In this document: positions 30,674 through 40,200 of the stretch, piece after piece | Layout: each line of letters starts with the position of its first letter | Numbering within the stretch: the first letter of the stretch is position 1 | From: a virus | Reading direction: 5' to 3' (one strand) | IMG/VR virus record: IMGVR_UViG_3300021425_000040 | Location: 1-59,022 of that record | Length of the DNA stretch: 59,022 nucleotides | Program-made: the position numbers and the translations under genes | The notes under the pieces: model-generated | Databases searched by the model: none | The model's input: the letters and a program-made list of their open reading frames with translations, nothing else | What the model was told of the DNA's origin: nothing

Positions 30674-31492
30674 TTATTGTTCCTTTGGTTTTTCTAACCT
30701 CATCATATAGTCTGTATTTAAGAAATCTGATTTTCCAAAAATTCGTTCAGAAGTAGCATCAGCACTTTTATAGTATTTATCTGCCATCTCATCTAAAAAA
30801 TCTTCTAAGTCGTTTGAATGTAAAAATTGTTTATTAGCTATACGTTCTGCACTATATTTAATATAACCGCTTACTTCTGTAAGTGCTACTTGGGGGTGTA
30901 TACCGTATTGCTGCATATACTCAATAGTAGCTGTGTTAGCTCTAGAACCATCCATTAGATTACGATACATTAGCTCAAAACCCCTACGAACATGATGACG
31001 TTTTTCTTCACGCTCAAAAGCTTCTTCATCCCACTCATCTATTTCAAATTTTTCTTTAATATTTTCATAAGAATCAATAAGGGTTGCAATATCTTTTACA
31101 GACCCATTAATTTTATTTTCTAAAGCTACTAAAGAATGACGCCTATTTCTAAGTTTAGCTTCAGCTACAATATCATTTTCTGAGTGACCTTCAAGTTCCA
31201 TAATTGCTACACGGACTTCTGCATGAGATACCTGAGCTTCAGATAAAGCCATTTTACGTTTCTCAACTTCTGCAGTTACTTGACGTAGCATTCTATACGG
31301 AGAATGTCCATTAAGCATTGTAAGGGTCATCATATTTAAAGTTGTTTGAGAATTATTTCTATCAAACGCTCTAGAAGCTTGTTCAATCATTGGTAGTTTT
31401 TCAGCTACCCTAGCAGCTGCTACTTGATTAATATTGTCGCTAGCCTCTGCTGGAAGAGAGAACGCAAGCGGTTTAGTTACTATATTATTCAT
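30674..31492 (-). CDS. Conserved helical phage protein, 272 aa
   Basis: Long charged helices ('EVEKRKMALSEAQVSHAEVR', 'FEREEKRHHVRRGFELMYRN'). This type of protein occurs near tail genes of marine T4-like phages (from memory) and has no assigned function. High helix content and absence of Cys suit an intracellular assembly or scaffolding factor, but that is an inference. Confidence 0.6.
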   Translation of the reverse strand: MNNIVTKPLAFSLPAEASDNINQVAAARVAEKLPMIEQASRAFDRNNSQTTLNMMTLTMLNGHSPYRMLRQVTAEVEKRKMALSEAQVSHAEVRVAIMELEGHSENDIVAEAKLRNRRHSLVALENKINGSVKDIATLIDSYENIKEKFEIDEWDEEAFEREEKRHHVRRGFELMYRNLMDGSRANTATIEYMQQYGIHPQVALTEVSGYIKYSAERIANKQFLHSNDLEDFLDEMADKYYKSADATSERIFGKSDFLNTDYMMRLEKPKEQ

Positions 31493-31521
31493 ATTATTTA
31501 CCTAACTATAATTAATTTGTA

Positions 31522-34500
31522 TTAAGTACCAGATGCTGCTGCGGCAAGAGCTGGTTTTGTAAGATCCCCTATATAACTAGCATTACCTGTTGTTTGTACA
31601 GTTACTCTTTGCATTTCTTCTCCAAATAGATTAGATATACTTCCTCCAGTACATAAAGCATAGGTACCATCACTAGATGCGCCCGCCTGGCTAGTTATAT
31701 AAACTAAGTCTCCAAAATCTGTAGCATTACCTGTTGTTTGTATAGTAACATAGTCTATATGATTTGAATTGCCTGCAGGCTGACCACCAAATATAACTGC
31801 TCTCGTAGCATCTGCGGTAGCAGCCGCCTTTTGATTAGCAATAGTTAAGTCGCCAAAGTCACCACTAGTACCAGAACTAGTAAAGTTCTGATATTTAATT
31901 TCGTTGAACGCAGTATAACTACTATTAACCCCTCCAAAAAATAGAGCTCTAGTAGAGTCTCCTGCCCCAGTTATCCACGCTCTGATAGCAGGTAAAGTAC
32001 TAAAATAAGAAGCATTACCCGTAGTACTTACAGTAATTCTTTCTATATCTGCAAACCAACTACTAATGCTATAGCTAGAGTAAGCCCCACCCCCTGCAAA
32101 AAGACCATAAGTTCCATTACCAGCACCAGCTAGCTCTGCTTTACCTGCAGTTAAACTACCAAAGTTAGAAGCAGAAGCAATAGAAACGGAAGAGTAATAG
32201 TCCATAGAAGAATAGTTTATCTGACTGCCAGGATTTTGAGAATAGTCAACACCACTAGAACTACCCCCTCTTCCTCCTGCAAAAACAATTCTAGTTCCGT
32301 TACTTACAGCAGCAAGACCACTTGCATATTTACCAAAGCCTAGATTACCAAAGAAAGAAGCATTGCCTGTAGTCGAAATTTGCTTTACATCTCTACTTTG
32401 AAAATATTCTGCACCTGATCCGGTATTACCTCTTCCGTGAGCTATAATAGCTTTATCTCCTCCAGTTACAAAAGGAGGCGGTGTTATACTAGTATCGTTA
32501 ATAGTTATAGTACTAGAAGTAGCTACTATGGTGCCGCTTATACTATCAGTTCTAATTTCTATTTGAAAAGTTTCTGATCCTTCTGTAGTAGCATCTGCTG
32601 TGGGAGTAACTGTAAATGATGCTGCATCATTATTTATAGTAAAACTACCACTAGAAGTTGTAAAGTCTCCTGAGTTAGTAAGAGTATAATATAAAGTGGT
32701 AGAATTAGCTACGTTACCTGTAGACACGTTTACAGTTAAAGCTGCACCCTCATTAATACTGCTTGAAGCAGGGGTTACTGAATAGGTTTTACGAAGCGTG
32801 AATATATGAGCAAAGCCACTACCGCTAGAAGATCCTGTACCTCCCAATCTAGAGCCTATAACTGCACTTTCTCCTTCTATTCCTACTCCTGAACCAAAGC
32901 CGTCGTTCTCATCAGTATTAGAACCTTGTAATATTGCATACTGATTCCAAGTACTTCCTGTACGTTTATATATGTAAGCCTTACCTGCATTAGAAGAAGG
33001 GCTATCTATATTTTCTGCACCTATAATAATATTATCTGAATCTATGTCTATAGAATTACCAAAGTAATCATTAGCTCCGGGGTTAGGATGAGGTATTCTT
33101 TGCTGCTCTGTCCAAGTAGTTCCTGAACGGGTAAATATATATACAGCTCCTGCGTCGGATACACTACTTACATCTTCAAAAGGTACCCCAACTGCTGCGC
33201 TATCTCCATCTATAGTTACGGCAGTTCCAAATCTAGCACTTGTTTCAGATACACTAGCAGTTAACTTTTGTTGCTGTGTCCAAGTAGTACCTGAACGTGT
33301 AAATATGTAAGCCGAACCAGAGCCGCTATTAGTATCATCATCCCATATACTTCCTGCTATAATGGTGTCTCCAGATATAGCCACAGAATAACCGAATTCA
33401 TCGTTGGCAGCCACGTCTGAAGGTTGAATTTTTTGTTGTTGTGTCCAAGTAGTGCCTGAACGTGTAAATACATATATAGAACCAGCATTAGAATCGGTAT
33501 CATCTTCGTAGTGAGCGCCTACAACAATAGTATCTCCGTCTATACCTACAGATACTCCAAACCTATCCTCTTCAGCTGCGTCTGAAGCTTGAATTTTTTG
33601 TTGTTCTGTCCAAGTAGTGCCTGAACGTGTAAATACATATATAGATCCGGCTGCGAGAGCAGTGGTATCTTCATCCTGTAAGCCTATAACAGCAGTGTCT
33701 CCTGATATAGCAAAGGCTGTAGTATTAATACCATCATCTGCTTGAGCATCAGAAGCTTTAAGCTTTTGTTGTAATGTCCAAGTAGTTCCCGATCTTGTGT
33801 AAATATAAGCCGCTCCTGAGTCAGTTGCTGTATCATCATCTAGTGGAGCACCTAAAATAACAGTATCTCCTGATATAGCAACTCTCTCTCCAATTTTATC
33901 TACAGGGTCAGCAGAAGCAGGAAGCAATAATGCTTCTTGAGACCACACTGAAGGATCATTTAAAGTTATAGCACTAGAAGTAGCTACTATAGTTCCACTT
34001 GTACTGCCTGTTCGTATTCTTACAGTAAAAGTTTTTTCAGGCTCATCTACACCGTCAGAAATAGGAGTTAAAGTAAAAGATCCTGTAGTACCGCTTATAT
34101 TAAAGCTACCGCTAGAAACACTAAACTCAGCCGGAGCATCTGTATCCCAGTATAAAGTAGGCTCTCCAGGTACATTAGCAGTAGTTACTGTTACTGTTAA
34201 AGTGCCCCCTTCATTTATAGCAGTACTAGATAATGCTATACTATAGCTAGGAGAATCAAATTCTACAGAATCCCAGTTGTCTGTATTAAATATGTATAAT
34301 CTATTATCGCCAGCTACGTAGGCTGTATCTCCGTTTGTACCAGAAGAAGGTAAAGAGCTAACGTTAGCATAATAAGTTACGCCCCCACTAGAAACGTCTC
34401 CAGGAACAAATTTACTACCTGAATTATTCCATACTAATGCTTGTCCGTCTGTTGGAGCGCTTGTAGTAATATCAACATTATTAATGTCATCTATACTACT

Positions 34501-35433
34501 GTTTGTATCTAATAGTTTTATCCAATTACCACCATGCGCAAAATAGCCTTTTCCAGTAGAGTGAACATGTGCAAACATACCGTGATAAGTAGTAGCGTTA
34601 GGCAAATCACCTTCTGTTGCAAACATATTTGCAAACTTAACAATTTCAGCATCTGTGGCGGCTAAAGCTCTAGCATCTGTAAAATAAAGATTTGTACCTT
34701 CAGCAACATCAGTAGTTGATTTAGTTCCGATCCAAGTGTCTGCTGTTGATGTAAAGTCTGAGGTTGCTAACTTAGTAGCAATGCTATTTGTTACTGTTGT
34801 GCTAAAATTAGCATCATCTCCTAATGCCGATGCAAGCTCATTAAGGGTATCTAAAGTCGCAGGGGCTGAGTCTACTAAGTTACTAACTTGTGCGTTCACA
34901 TAAGTTTGAGTAGCAAAGTCTTCTGTACTGCCTGACGCAGTAACAGCTAAAGAGCCACCATTATCAGATATTTGTAGGGATCCTAAGGATATTGTGCTAC
35001 CACTAAGATATAGGTCTTTAAATGCATAAGCTGCGCTTCCTAAATCATAAGCAACATTTGTAGCAGGAATAACATTTCCAGATATAGCACCTAATTTAGT
35101 TTGTACTCTTGCATCTGTGTAATATACATTAGTGCTTCCTTCACTTACATCGTCTGTATCTTTAGTTGCTAAATCGGTATTAAAATCACTAGTAGAGTAA
35201 CTAGTAATTGTTCCAGGTTCGAATTCTGTATTAGAACTATTCCAAACAAGGACTTGCCCATCTGTTGGGGCAGCAGTAGTTATGTCTACATCTGTTAAAT
35301 CGTCTATACCTATAGAAGTTGCAGCGGTAGAGGTAATATCCCATGCAGTTTTAGCACTGTTATATGTCCAAGTAGTACCCGACACTGTATGTGTCGTACC
35401 GTTACTAGGACTGTTTGGAAAGTTTATTGGCAT
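31522..35433 (-). CDS. Giant adhesin: Calx-beta, FG-GAP propeller and kelch-like end
   Basis: 1303 aa. Residues 1-35 are the shared N-terminal module (MPINFPNSPSNGTTHTVSG). Residues ~150-260 contain a second shared fibre segment (PATLDTLNELASALGDDAN). At ~398-490 there is a Calx-beta-like Ig domain (AINEGGTLTVTVTTANVPGE). At ~493-881 seven FG-GAP-like repeats (SGTTWTQQQKIQ...FGxSVxIxGD) form a probable seven-bladed propeller. A second Calx-beta (~884-984) and a C-terminal region with 'FAGGRGGSSSG' type repeats follow. It has its own strong promoter with a palindromic operator-like site (35448-35481). Probably a virion-bound host-recognition protein. Confidence 0.85.
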   Translation of the reverse strand: MPINFPNSPSNGTTHTVSGTTWTYNSAKTAWDITSTAATSIGIDDLTDVDITTAAPTDGQVLVWNSSNTEFEPGTITSYSTSDFNTDLATKDTDDVSEGSTNVYYTDARVQTKLGAISGNVIPATNVAYDLGSAAYAFKDLYLSGSTISLGSLQISDNGGSLAVTASGSTEDFATQTYVNAQVSNLVDSAPATLDTLNELASALGDDANFSTTVTNSIATKLATSDFTSTADTWIGTKSTTDVAEGTNLYFTDARALAATDAEIVKFANMFATEGDLPNATTYHGMFAHVHSTGKGYFAHGGNWIKLLDTNSSIDDINNVDITTSAPTDGQALVWNNSGSKFVPGDVSSGGVTYYANVSSLPSSGTNGDTAYVAGDNRLYIFNTDNWDSVEFDSPSYSIALSSTAINEGGTLTVTVTTANVPGEPTLYWDTDAPAEFSVSSGSFNISGTTGSFTLTPISDGVDEPEKTFTVRIRTGSTSGTIVATSSAITLNDPSVWSQEALLLPASADPVDKIGERVAISGDTVILGAPLDDDTATDSGAAYIYTRSGTTWTLQQKLKASDAQADDGINTTAFAISGDTAVIGLQDEDTTALAAGSIYVFTRSGTTWTEQQKIQASDAAEEDRFGVSVGIDGDTIVVGAHYEDDTDSNAGSIYVFTRSGTTWTQQQKIQPSDVAANDEFGYSVAISGDTIIAGSIWDDDTNSGSGSAYIFTRSGTTWTQQQKLTASVSETSARFGTAVTIDGDSAAVGVPFEDVSSVSDAGAVYIFTRSGTTWTEQQRIPHPNPGANDYFGNSIDIDSDNIIIGAENIDSPSSNAGKAYIYKRTGSTWNQYAILQGSNTDENDGFGSGVGIEGESAVIGSRLGGTGSSSGSGFAHIFTLRKTYSVTPASSSINEGAALTVNVSTGNVANSTTLYYTLTNSGDFTTSSGSFTINNDAASFTVTPTADATTEGSETFQIEIRTDSISGTIVATSSTITINDTSITPPPFVTGGDKAIIAHGRGNTGSGAEYFQSRDVKQISTTGNASFFGNLGFGKYASGLAAVSNGTRIVFAGGRGGSSSGVDYSQNPGSQINYSSMDYYSSVSIASASNFGSLTAGKAELAGAGNGTYGLFAGGGAYSSYSISSWFADIERITVSTTGNASYFSTLPAIRAWITGAGDSTRALFFGGVNSSYTAFNEIKYQNFTSSGTSGDFGDLTIANQKAAATADATRAVIFGGQPAGNSNHIDYVTIQTTGNATDFGDLVYITSQAGASSDGTYALCTGGSISNLFGEEMQRVTVQTTGNASYIGDLTKPALAAAASGT

Positions 35434-35447
35434 TTTTTTACTCCTTG

Positions 35448-35481
35448 ATACATGTTAACATGTATATATTCTTTTTGTCAA
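35448..35481 (-). promoter_or_regulatory. Promoter with perfect 18-bp palindrome
   Basis: Minus strand: TTGACA (35476-35481), 18 nt, TAACAT. The perfect palindrome ATACATGTTAACATGTAT (35448-35465) covers the -10 region, as expected of a repressor operator. The 1303-aa gene starts 15 nt downstream behind AAGGAG. Confidence 0.6.
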
Positions 35482-35525
35482 TTAATAATTATGTTATTTA
35501 CTTTATTAGTACTTGCATATAGCAT

Positions 35526-35885
35526 TCATTCAATTAAACTCCAAGACTGATTAACCTCATCCCACTCATACTCATTGCCATCTGAAGGGTATGCTACGGG
35601 CGGGTGCCACCGACAGGTTTCTTCATCCAGCGTCCAAGAAACAAACGGGCGAGGCGCTAAGAAAGCATTTCGAGCAGCATCATAAGAATACCCAACGCCA
35701 GCAAAGTTCTTTCTAAAGTTGCTATTGTAGCTTGTTTGTTTCCAAGAGCCGCCGAATAGTTGCTCACAAAAGCTAACTCCTAAAGTCTCTTGCTCAACAC
35801 CGTTCTCATCAAGCAAAACATCGTTTGCGACTACGACTACTCGTTGGACTATGCTCTGATTATTTATTTCTGCAAAATGTGCCAT
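35526..35885 (-). CDS. Conserved marine phage virion-associated protein, 119 aa
   Basis: MAHFAEINNQSIVQRVVVVA, then 'GVEQETLGVSFCEQLFGGSW', 'QTSYNSNFRKNFAGVGYSYD' and a C-terminal 'WTLDEETCRWHPPVAYPSDG'. This is a widespread protein beside fibre genes of marine phages (from memory). Its function is not established; it may cap or chaperone fibres. It overlaps the glycine-rich gene by 1 nt (TAATG). Confidence 0.75.
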   Translation of the reverse strand: MAHFAEINNQSIVQRVVVVANDVLLDENGVEQETLGVSFCEQLFGGSWKQTSYNSNFRKNFAGVGYSYDAARNAFLAPRPFVSWTLDEETCRWHPPVAYPSDGNEYEWDEVNQSWSLIE

Positions 35886-36859
35886 TAGAAAGTAATGCTC
35901 CCTGATCCAGTAAATTTATAAACGTAATTAGTGCCGTTAACATCTGCAAAAGTGGTTATCGTTGGACTACCTGTGGTTGCAGAGGCTTGAGAGTAAGATT
36001 TAACTATAACAACTCCAGATCCACCCGCAGCACCGTAGTTGTTTGCTTCTGAACTACCAGATGCACCACCACCACCACCGCCTGTGTTAGCCTCTCCATC
36101 AAAAGCTCTACTTTCAGCACCGCTACGGCCCGTAGAGGTTCCTTCACCGCCTTTGCCACCGCCACCGATCCCACCGTGACCACCGTGTTTTCCATCTTCT
36201 GTTCCACCACCGCCACCACCAGCGTAAGGTGTTATCGTTCCTGTGATGTTGCTGTACACCCCATCGCCACCGTGTCCACCTTCATAATTCGTAGCGTTAC
36301 CGCCAACAGATCCAGCTCCGCCACCCCCGCCGCCGCTATCGTCACTTGCTCCCGTACCCGTTGTTGAATTACCGCCATTATTGCCTTGACCCGCAGTTCC
36401 ATTGCCACCAATTGTACCACCTCGGCCACCACCGCCACCACCAGAGCCTCCAGCATTTGAAAGACTTTGATCACCGCCATCGGCCCACATGCCACCTGGG
36501 CCGCCACCAATAGCAGTCAAGCCAAAGGCGGTTGTATCTGACCCTGCGTTTCCGATAGCATTAGTGTCTGCAAAATTTTTGGAAGCACCGCCAGCGCCAA
36601 TAGTAATAGTGTATTCAGTTCCTCTGATCAGTTCCATAGTGTTCGTTAATAGACCGCCAGCGCCACCGCCAGCACCACACGCAGCATCAGCACTAGTTGC
36701 GCCACCACCGCCCCCAGCAATAATAAGATATTCAATGAAAGCTACTTCAGCGCTAGGCCACTCTGAGTCAGAAACTCTTCTGGAAACCTGCCCTATAGAA
36801 AAAACGCCAGAGGAAATGCCATTATTATTCTCAGGAGATGAACCAATGTACCTTCCCAT
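35885..36859 (-). CDS. Glycine-rich distal adhesin-like protein
   Basis: 324 aa. After a short start (MGRYIGSSPENNNG) the body is about a third glycine, with runs such as GGGGG and motifs 'YTITIGAGGA' and 'GGSGVVIVKSYS'. Such polyglycine stretches form sandwiched polyproline-II-like helices in the distal adhesins (gp38-type) of some T-even phages. A receptor-binding role is plausible. 'YLIIAGGGGG' and 'ITIGAGG' are hallmarks of the glycine-rich domain of phage fibres. Gene neighbours are fibre genes on both sides. Confidence 0.7.
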   Translation of the reverse strand: MGRYIGSSPENNNGISSGVFSIGQVSRRVSDSEWPSAEVAFIEYLIIAGGGGGATSADAACGAGGGAGGLLTNTMELIRGTEYTITIGAGGASKNFADTNAIGNAGSDTTAFGLTAIGGGPGGMWADGGDQSLSNAGGSGGGGGGRGGTIGGNGTAGQGNNGGNSTTGTGASDDSGGGGGGAGSVGGNATNYEGGHGGDGVYSNITGTITPYAGGGGGGTEDGKHGGHGGIGGGGKGGEGTSTGRSGAESRAFDGEANTGGGGGGASGSSEANNYGAAGGSGVVIVKSYSQASATTGSPTITTFADVNGTNYVYKFTGSGSITF

Positions 36860-37212
36860 TAACTGATTTCCTCATAAGAACATACAGCCTCAAGATCAGA
36901 AGTCGCACTTGCTGTAAGTCTTAGTTCATCACCTTCTTCTAAGTATAATGACTTACTTAAAATATCTAAAGTAGTGTCAGCCGGTATGCTTACCGTTTTA
37001 GCAATATGATATGCAACAGAAGATCTATATATATCTACATTTATATTAGCGGCATTAGTTCCATCTACATTACTTATGTAAAGAGCGTTTACCTTTAACA
37101 CTTTATCTGAAGCAGCGCTATTAGTAATGATTGCCGTTGCAGAAGTGCCAACTGCTTGCACCGCCGTTTTGCCTGTAATTGTAGTTACATTAACTATGTT
37201 AGGATTTGCCAT
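36859..37212 (-). CDS. Conserved marine T4-like virion protein, 117 aa
   Basis: MANPNIVNVTTITGKTAVQA, 'VLKVNALYISNVDGTNAANI', 'SIPADTTLDILSKSLYLEEG' and the terminal 'LEAVCSYEEIS'. I recognise this as a common small beta protein in marine T4-like phage structural regions. It is probably a small virion decoration or fibre-associated protein. It overlaps the glycine-rich gene by 1 nt. Confidence 0.75.
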   Translation of the reverse strand: MANPNIVNVTTITGKTAVQAVGTSATAIITNSAASDKVLKVNALYISNVDGTNAANINVDIYRSSVAYHIAKTVSIPADTTLDILSKSLYLEEGDELRLTASATSDLEAVCSYEEIS

Positions 37213-37227
37213 CCTTATTCTCCTTTA

Positions 37228-40200
37228 TTATCCAAATACAATAGACATTGCTATTGCCTTACCTGTTGTTACTCCACCACCTGTCGGACCTTGAGGACCT
37301 CTAGGTCCACTTACTGCTACCCATTGACTAGAACTCCCATCTGCATAGTATACATATAACGTAGCTGAATCAGAATTAAACCATTGATCTCCATTAGCAG
37401 CCCCGCTAGGGGGCGTAGTACCTACACTAACAGATGATCCTGCAGGTCCGCTTACCGATACCCATTGATTAGAGCTACCGTCTGCATAGTATATATACAT
37501 AGAACCATCAGCACTATTAAACCATTGATCTCCGTTAGAAGGAGAACTAGGAGCAGTGTCAGATACTGAAACAGAAGATCCTTCTGAAGCTACGTTAGCT
37601 GGGGCCCAATTACTTTGAGAAGTATTCCATATTAGTGCTTGCCCATCTGCAGGAGCAGTATTAGATACATTATTTAAATCTGCAAGAGCAACATTAGCAC
37701 TAATGCGAGCATCAACTCTAGCATCTGTATAGTATAAATTACTAGTACCTTCAGTAAGTTCATCAGTATTAAAAGGGTTACCTATTGCTACTGAAGCGCC
37801 CATACCACCATGATTAGCACAGTAGTAATATAAAGCAGGGGTTGAATTGTCTACTGCTATTTGTACATACGCACTAGCAGACCCTGCAGTACCACTGGTA
37901 GTCACACCAGTTGTATATTCTGAGCCGCCTCCATGTGTTCCATCTGAAGTAGTAGAAAATCTTAATGGGTGACTAGAGTTAGTACTATCACTTTGATCAA
38001 ATTTATAGGTTCTTCCTGGCTCTAATGATATAGTAGCTTGTTGAGCTCCATCTATATAGAAATTACCGCCACTAACTGTTACTGCCGCTGTACTTGCTGA
38101 GGCAGATAAATTAGCTTGTACAGTATTAATGTTACTAGCGTTACTAATAGTATTAGCACTTACAGTGCCTAACTGTGCAAGTATAGTGGTACTGAAGTTT
38201 GCATCATCTCCTAGTGCAGCAGCGAGCTCATTTAGAGTGTTAAGAGTTGCAGGGGCAGAATCTACTAGGTTTGCAGTTGCAGTATTAACATAAGTCTCTG
38301 TTGCATATCCTGTAAGAGAAGGAATAGTTGGTTGATTAGTTAAGTCGTTATAAGAACCAGATGTGGCTACTGTAGATAAGTCAGCGGTATTAGCTTTAGT
38401 TGCTAAATCTGCACTCGTAAGTATCTCTAATAAAGATACTTTAATAGCAGTATTAGATAGAGATACGCCAACTCTTGCATTATGAGTGTCTGGGGTTGTA
38501 CTAAGGGTTCCATCTTCTACTACGTAGTACACTTGGTCTGCGATTAAACCCGTTAATTGATTGTGAATACTACCGTCTACGGATACATCAATAGTAGTGC
38601 CTGATGAGGCAGCAATACCATGTAATTTAGTAGCGTCTAAAGAAGATTCTACAAAATCACCTCTAATATTCATTCCAACCCATATACTAGAGTCTGCCGA
38701 ACTGTTATGAGTTCTAGGATCTAGTCTAGTTCCCATACCCTTTCTGTGAGGGTCTACTACTATTCTACCTTCATAACGCCAGCCATTATCTCTAACATGA
38801 CTTGCACTACCGTAGTTGCCTCCGTTTGAGGTTTGAGTCTCCTGATTATTTGTAATAGTACCGTTAGAAGCAACTTTCATAGAACGAATATATCCAGCAT
38901 CATGGGTCGATGAAAATTGAGTAAATTGTCTAATATAAGTATGAACTAAAGTACTTGAGCCAGATAAGAAGGTAAAGTCTCCATTTGCAAATTCAAAACG
39001 GTCTTCACCAAAATTCCTTTCAGACCCATAAGTAGAAGGAGTGGTTCCATTTGCCTCGTAAGTTCTATACCTTAAATTGTCAACATTTGTTCCTCCTGAA
39101 CCGCCTACTAACCATGCAACAACAAATTTATCATTTGTAGGATCCCATGCGACTTTAGCGGGCATTGAAGTTCCAGTATAAATAGATGCTGGAGTAGTGG
39201 CGTTTCCTACAGTATATGTTCCATTATCCCAATCTACATCAAAAATTTCTAAATCACCAGCCTGAGGCCCCCCATTCAAACTACCACTTACGGCAGCAAA
39301 TCTGCCTTCAGTTATAGAAGAAAACCCAACCCCTCTAGGGTCAATACCTCTATCTATAGTAATTTCATTTGAAAAAGATACAGAACTACTAGTTCCATCC
39401 CAAGTTCCTCTTACTAGTCTAAGACGAGTACCACTGCCATCATCAGCGCGGGTATACATTATTATAAATTTGTAATTTCCCGCACTACTTCCAGCAAAAT
39501 CATATACAATTTTTTCATTCCATGTAGATTCATAACCAAAGCCTGCATCTGTAGCACTAGTCCAAGAAATAGTACTTCCACTTATAGTTCCGAATCCGTA
39601 GGCATAATCGCCTCTATATACACCACCGCTGAAGGCTTCTTGTCTTTTTTGAAGGTATAAAAACTTATTAGTATTTACAAGACTGCCTAAAATAAACGGA
39701 GCAGAATATTCTGAAACGCTAAAATAACTAGAGTTTGATGCCATTTCTGTGCCCACTACATACTTTTGACCATAACTCCATTGTGAACCCGTCCAATCTA
39801 TAATAGCCACTGCTTCTTGGTTATTACTACCAATTCCATCATAGCCAGCTAGAATAAATTTATTATCGATACCTGTTGGAAATATTCTTCCCGGCCTAGA
39901 TGCTATAGCGTATCCATTGTAGACATCGGTAGAGCTCGATGACCATCCATTATTTTCTTGAACTTCGTACTCACCCCCTAATGATAAAGAGTCAGTATAA
40001 GTTGTAACTTCTACTGGAGTAACAGTTCCATCAGTATTCAACATTACAACATCATTTACAGATGCAGAAGTTGTAGATGTATATTCTATAGTATTAGTGT
40101 TTGGTACGTCTGCCGCGGTAATATAGTTTGCACCATTAGTCAATTGATTGTTGTTTGTTGGAATAGTTGGTTGATTAGTTAGATCGTTATATGAGCCAGA

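Noticed and set aside
36004-36510. Out-of-frame minus ORFs and plus ORFs in the glycine-rich gene
   Set aside because: GGN codons read in other frames give long V/A-rich or P-rich open frames; only the glycine frame has a proper start, stop and family pattern.
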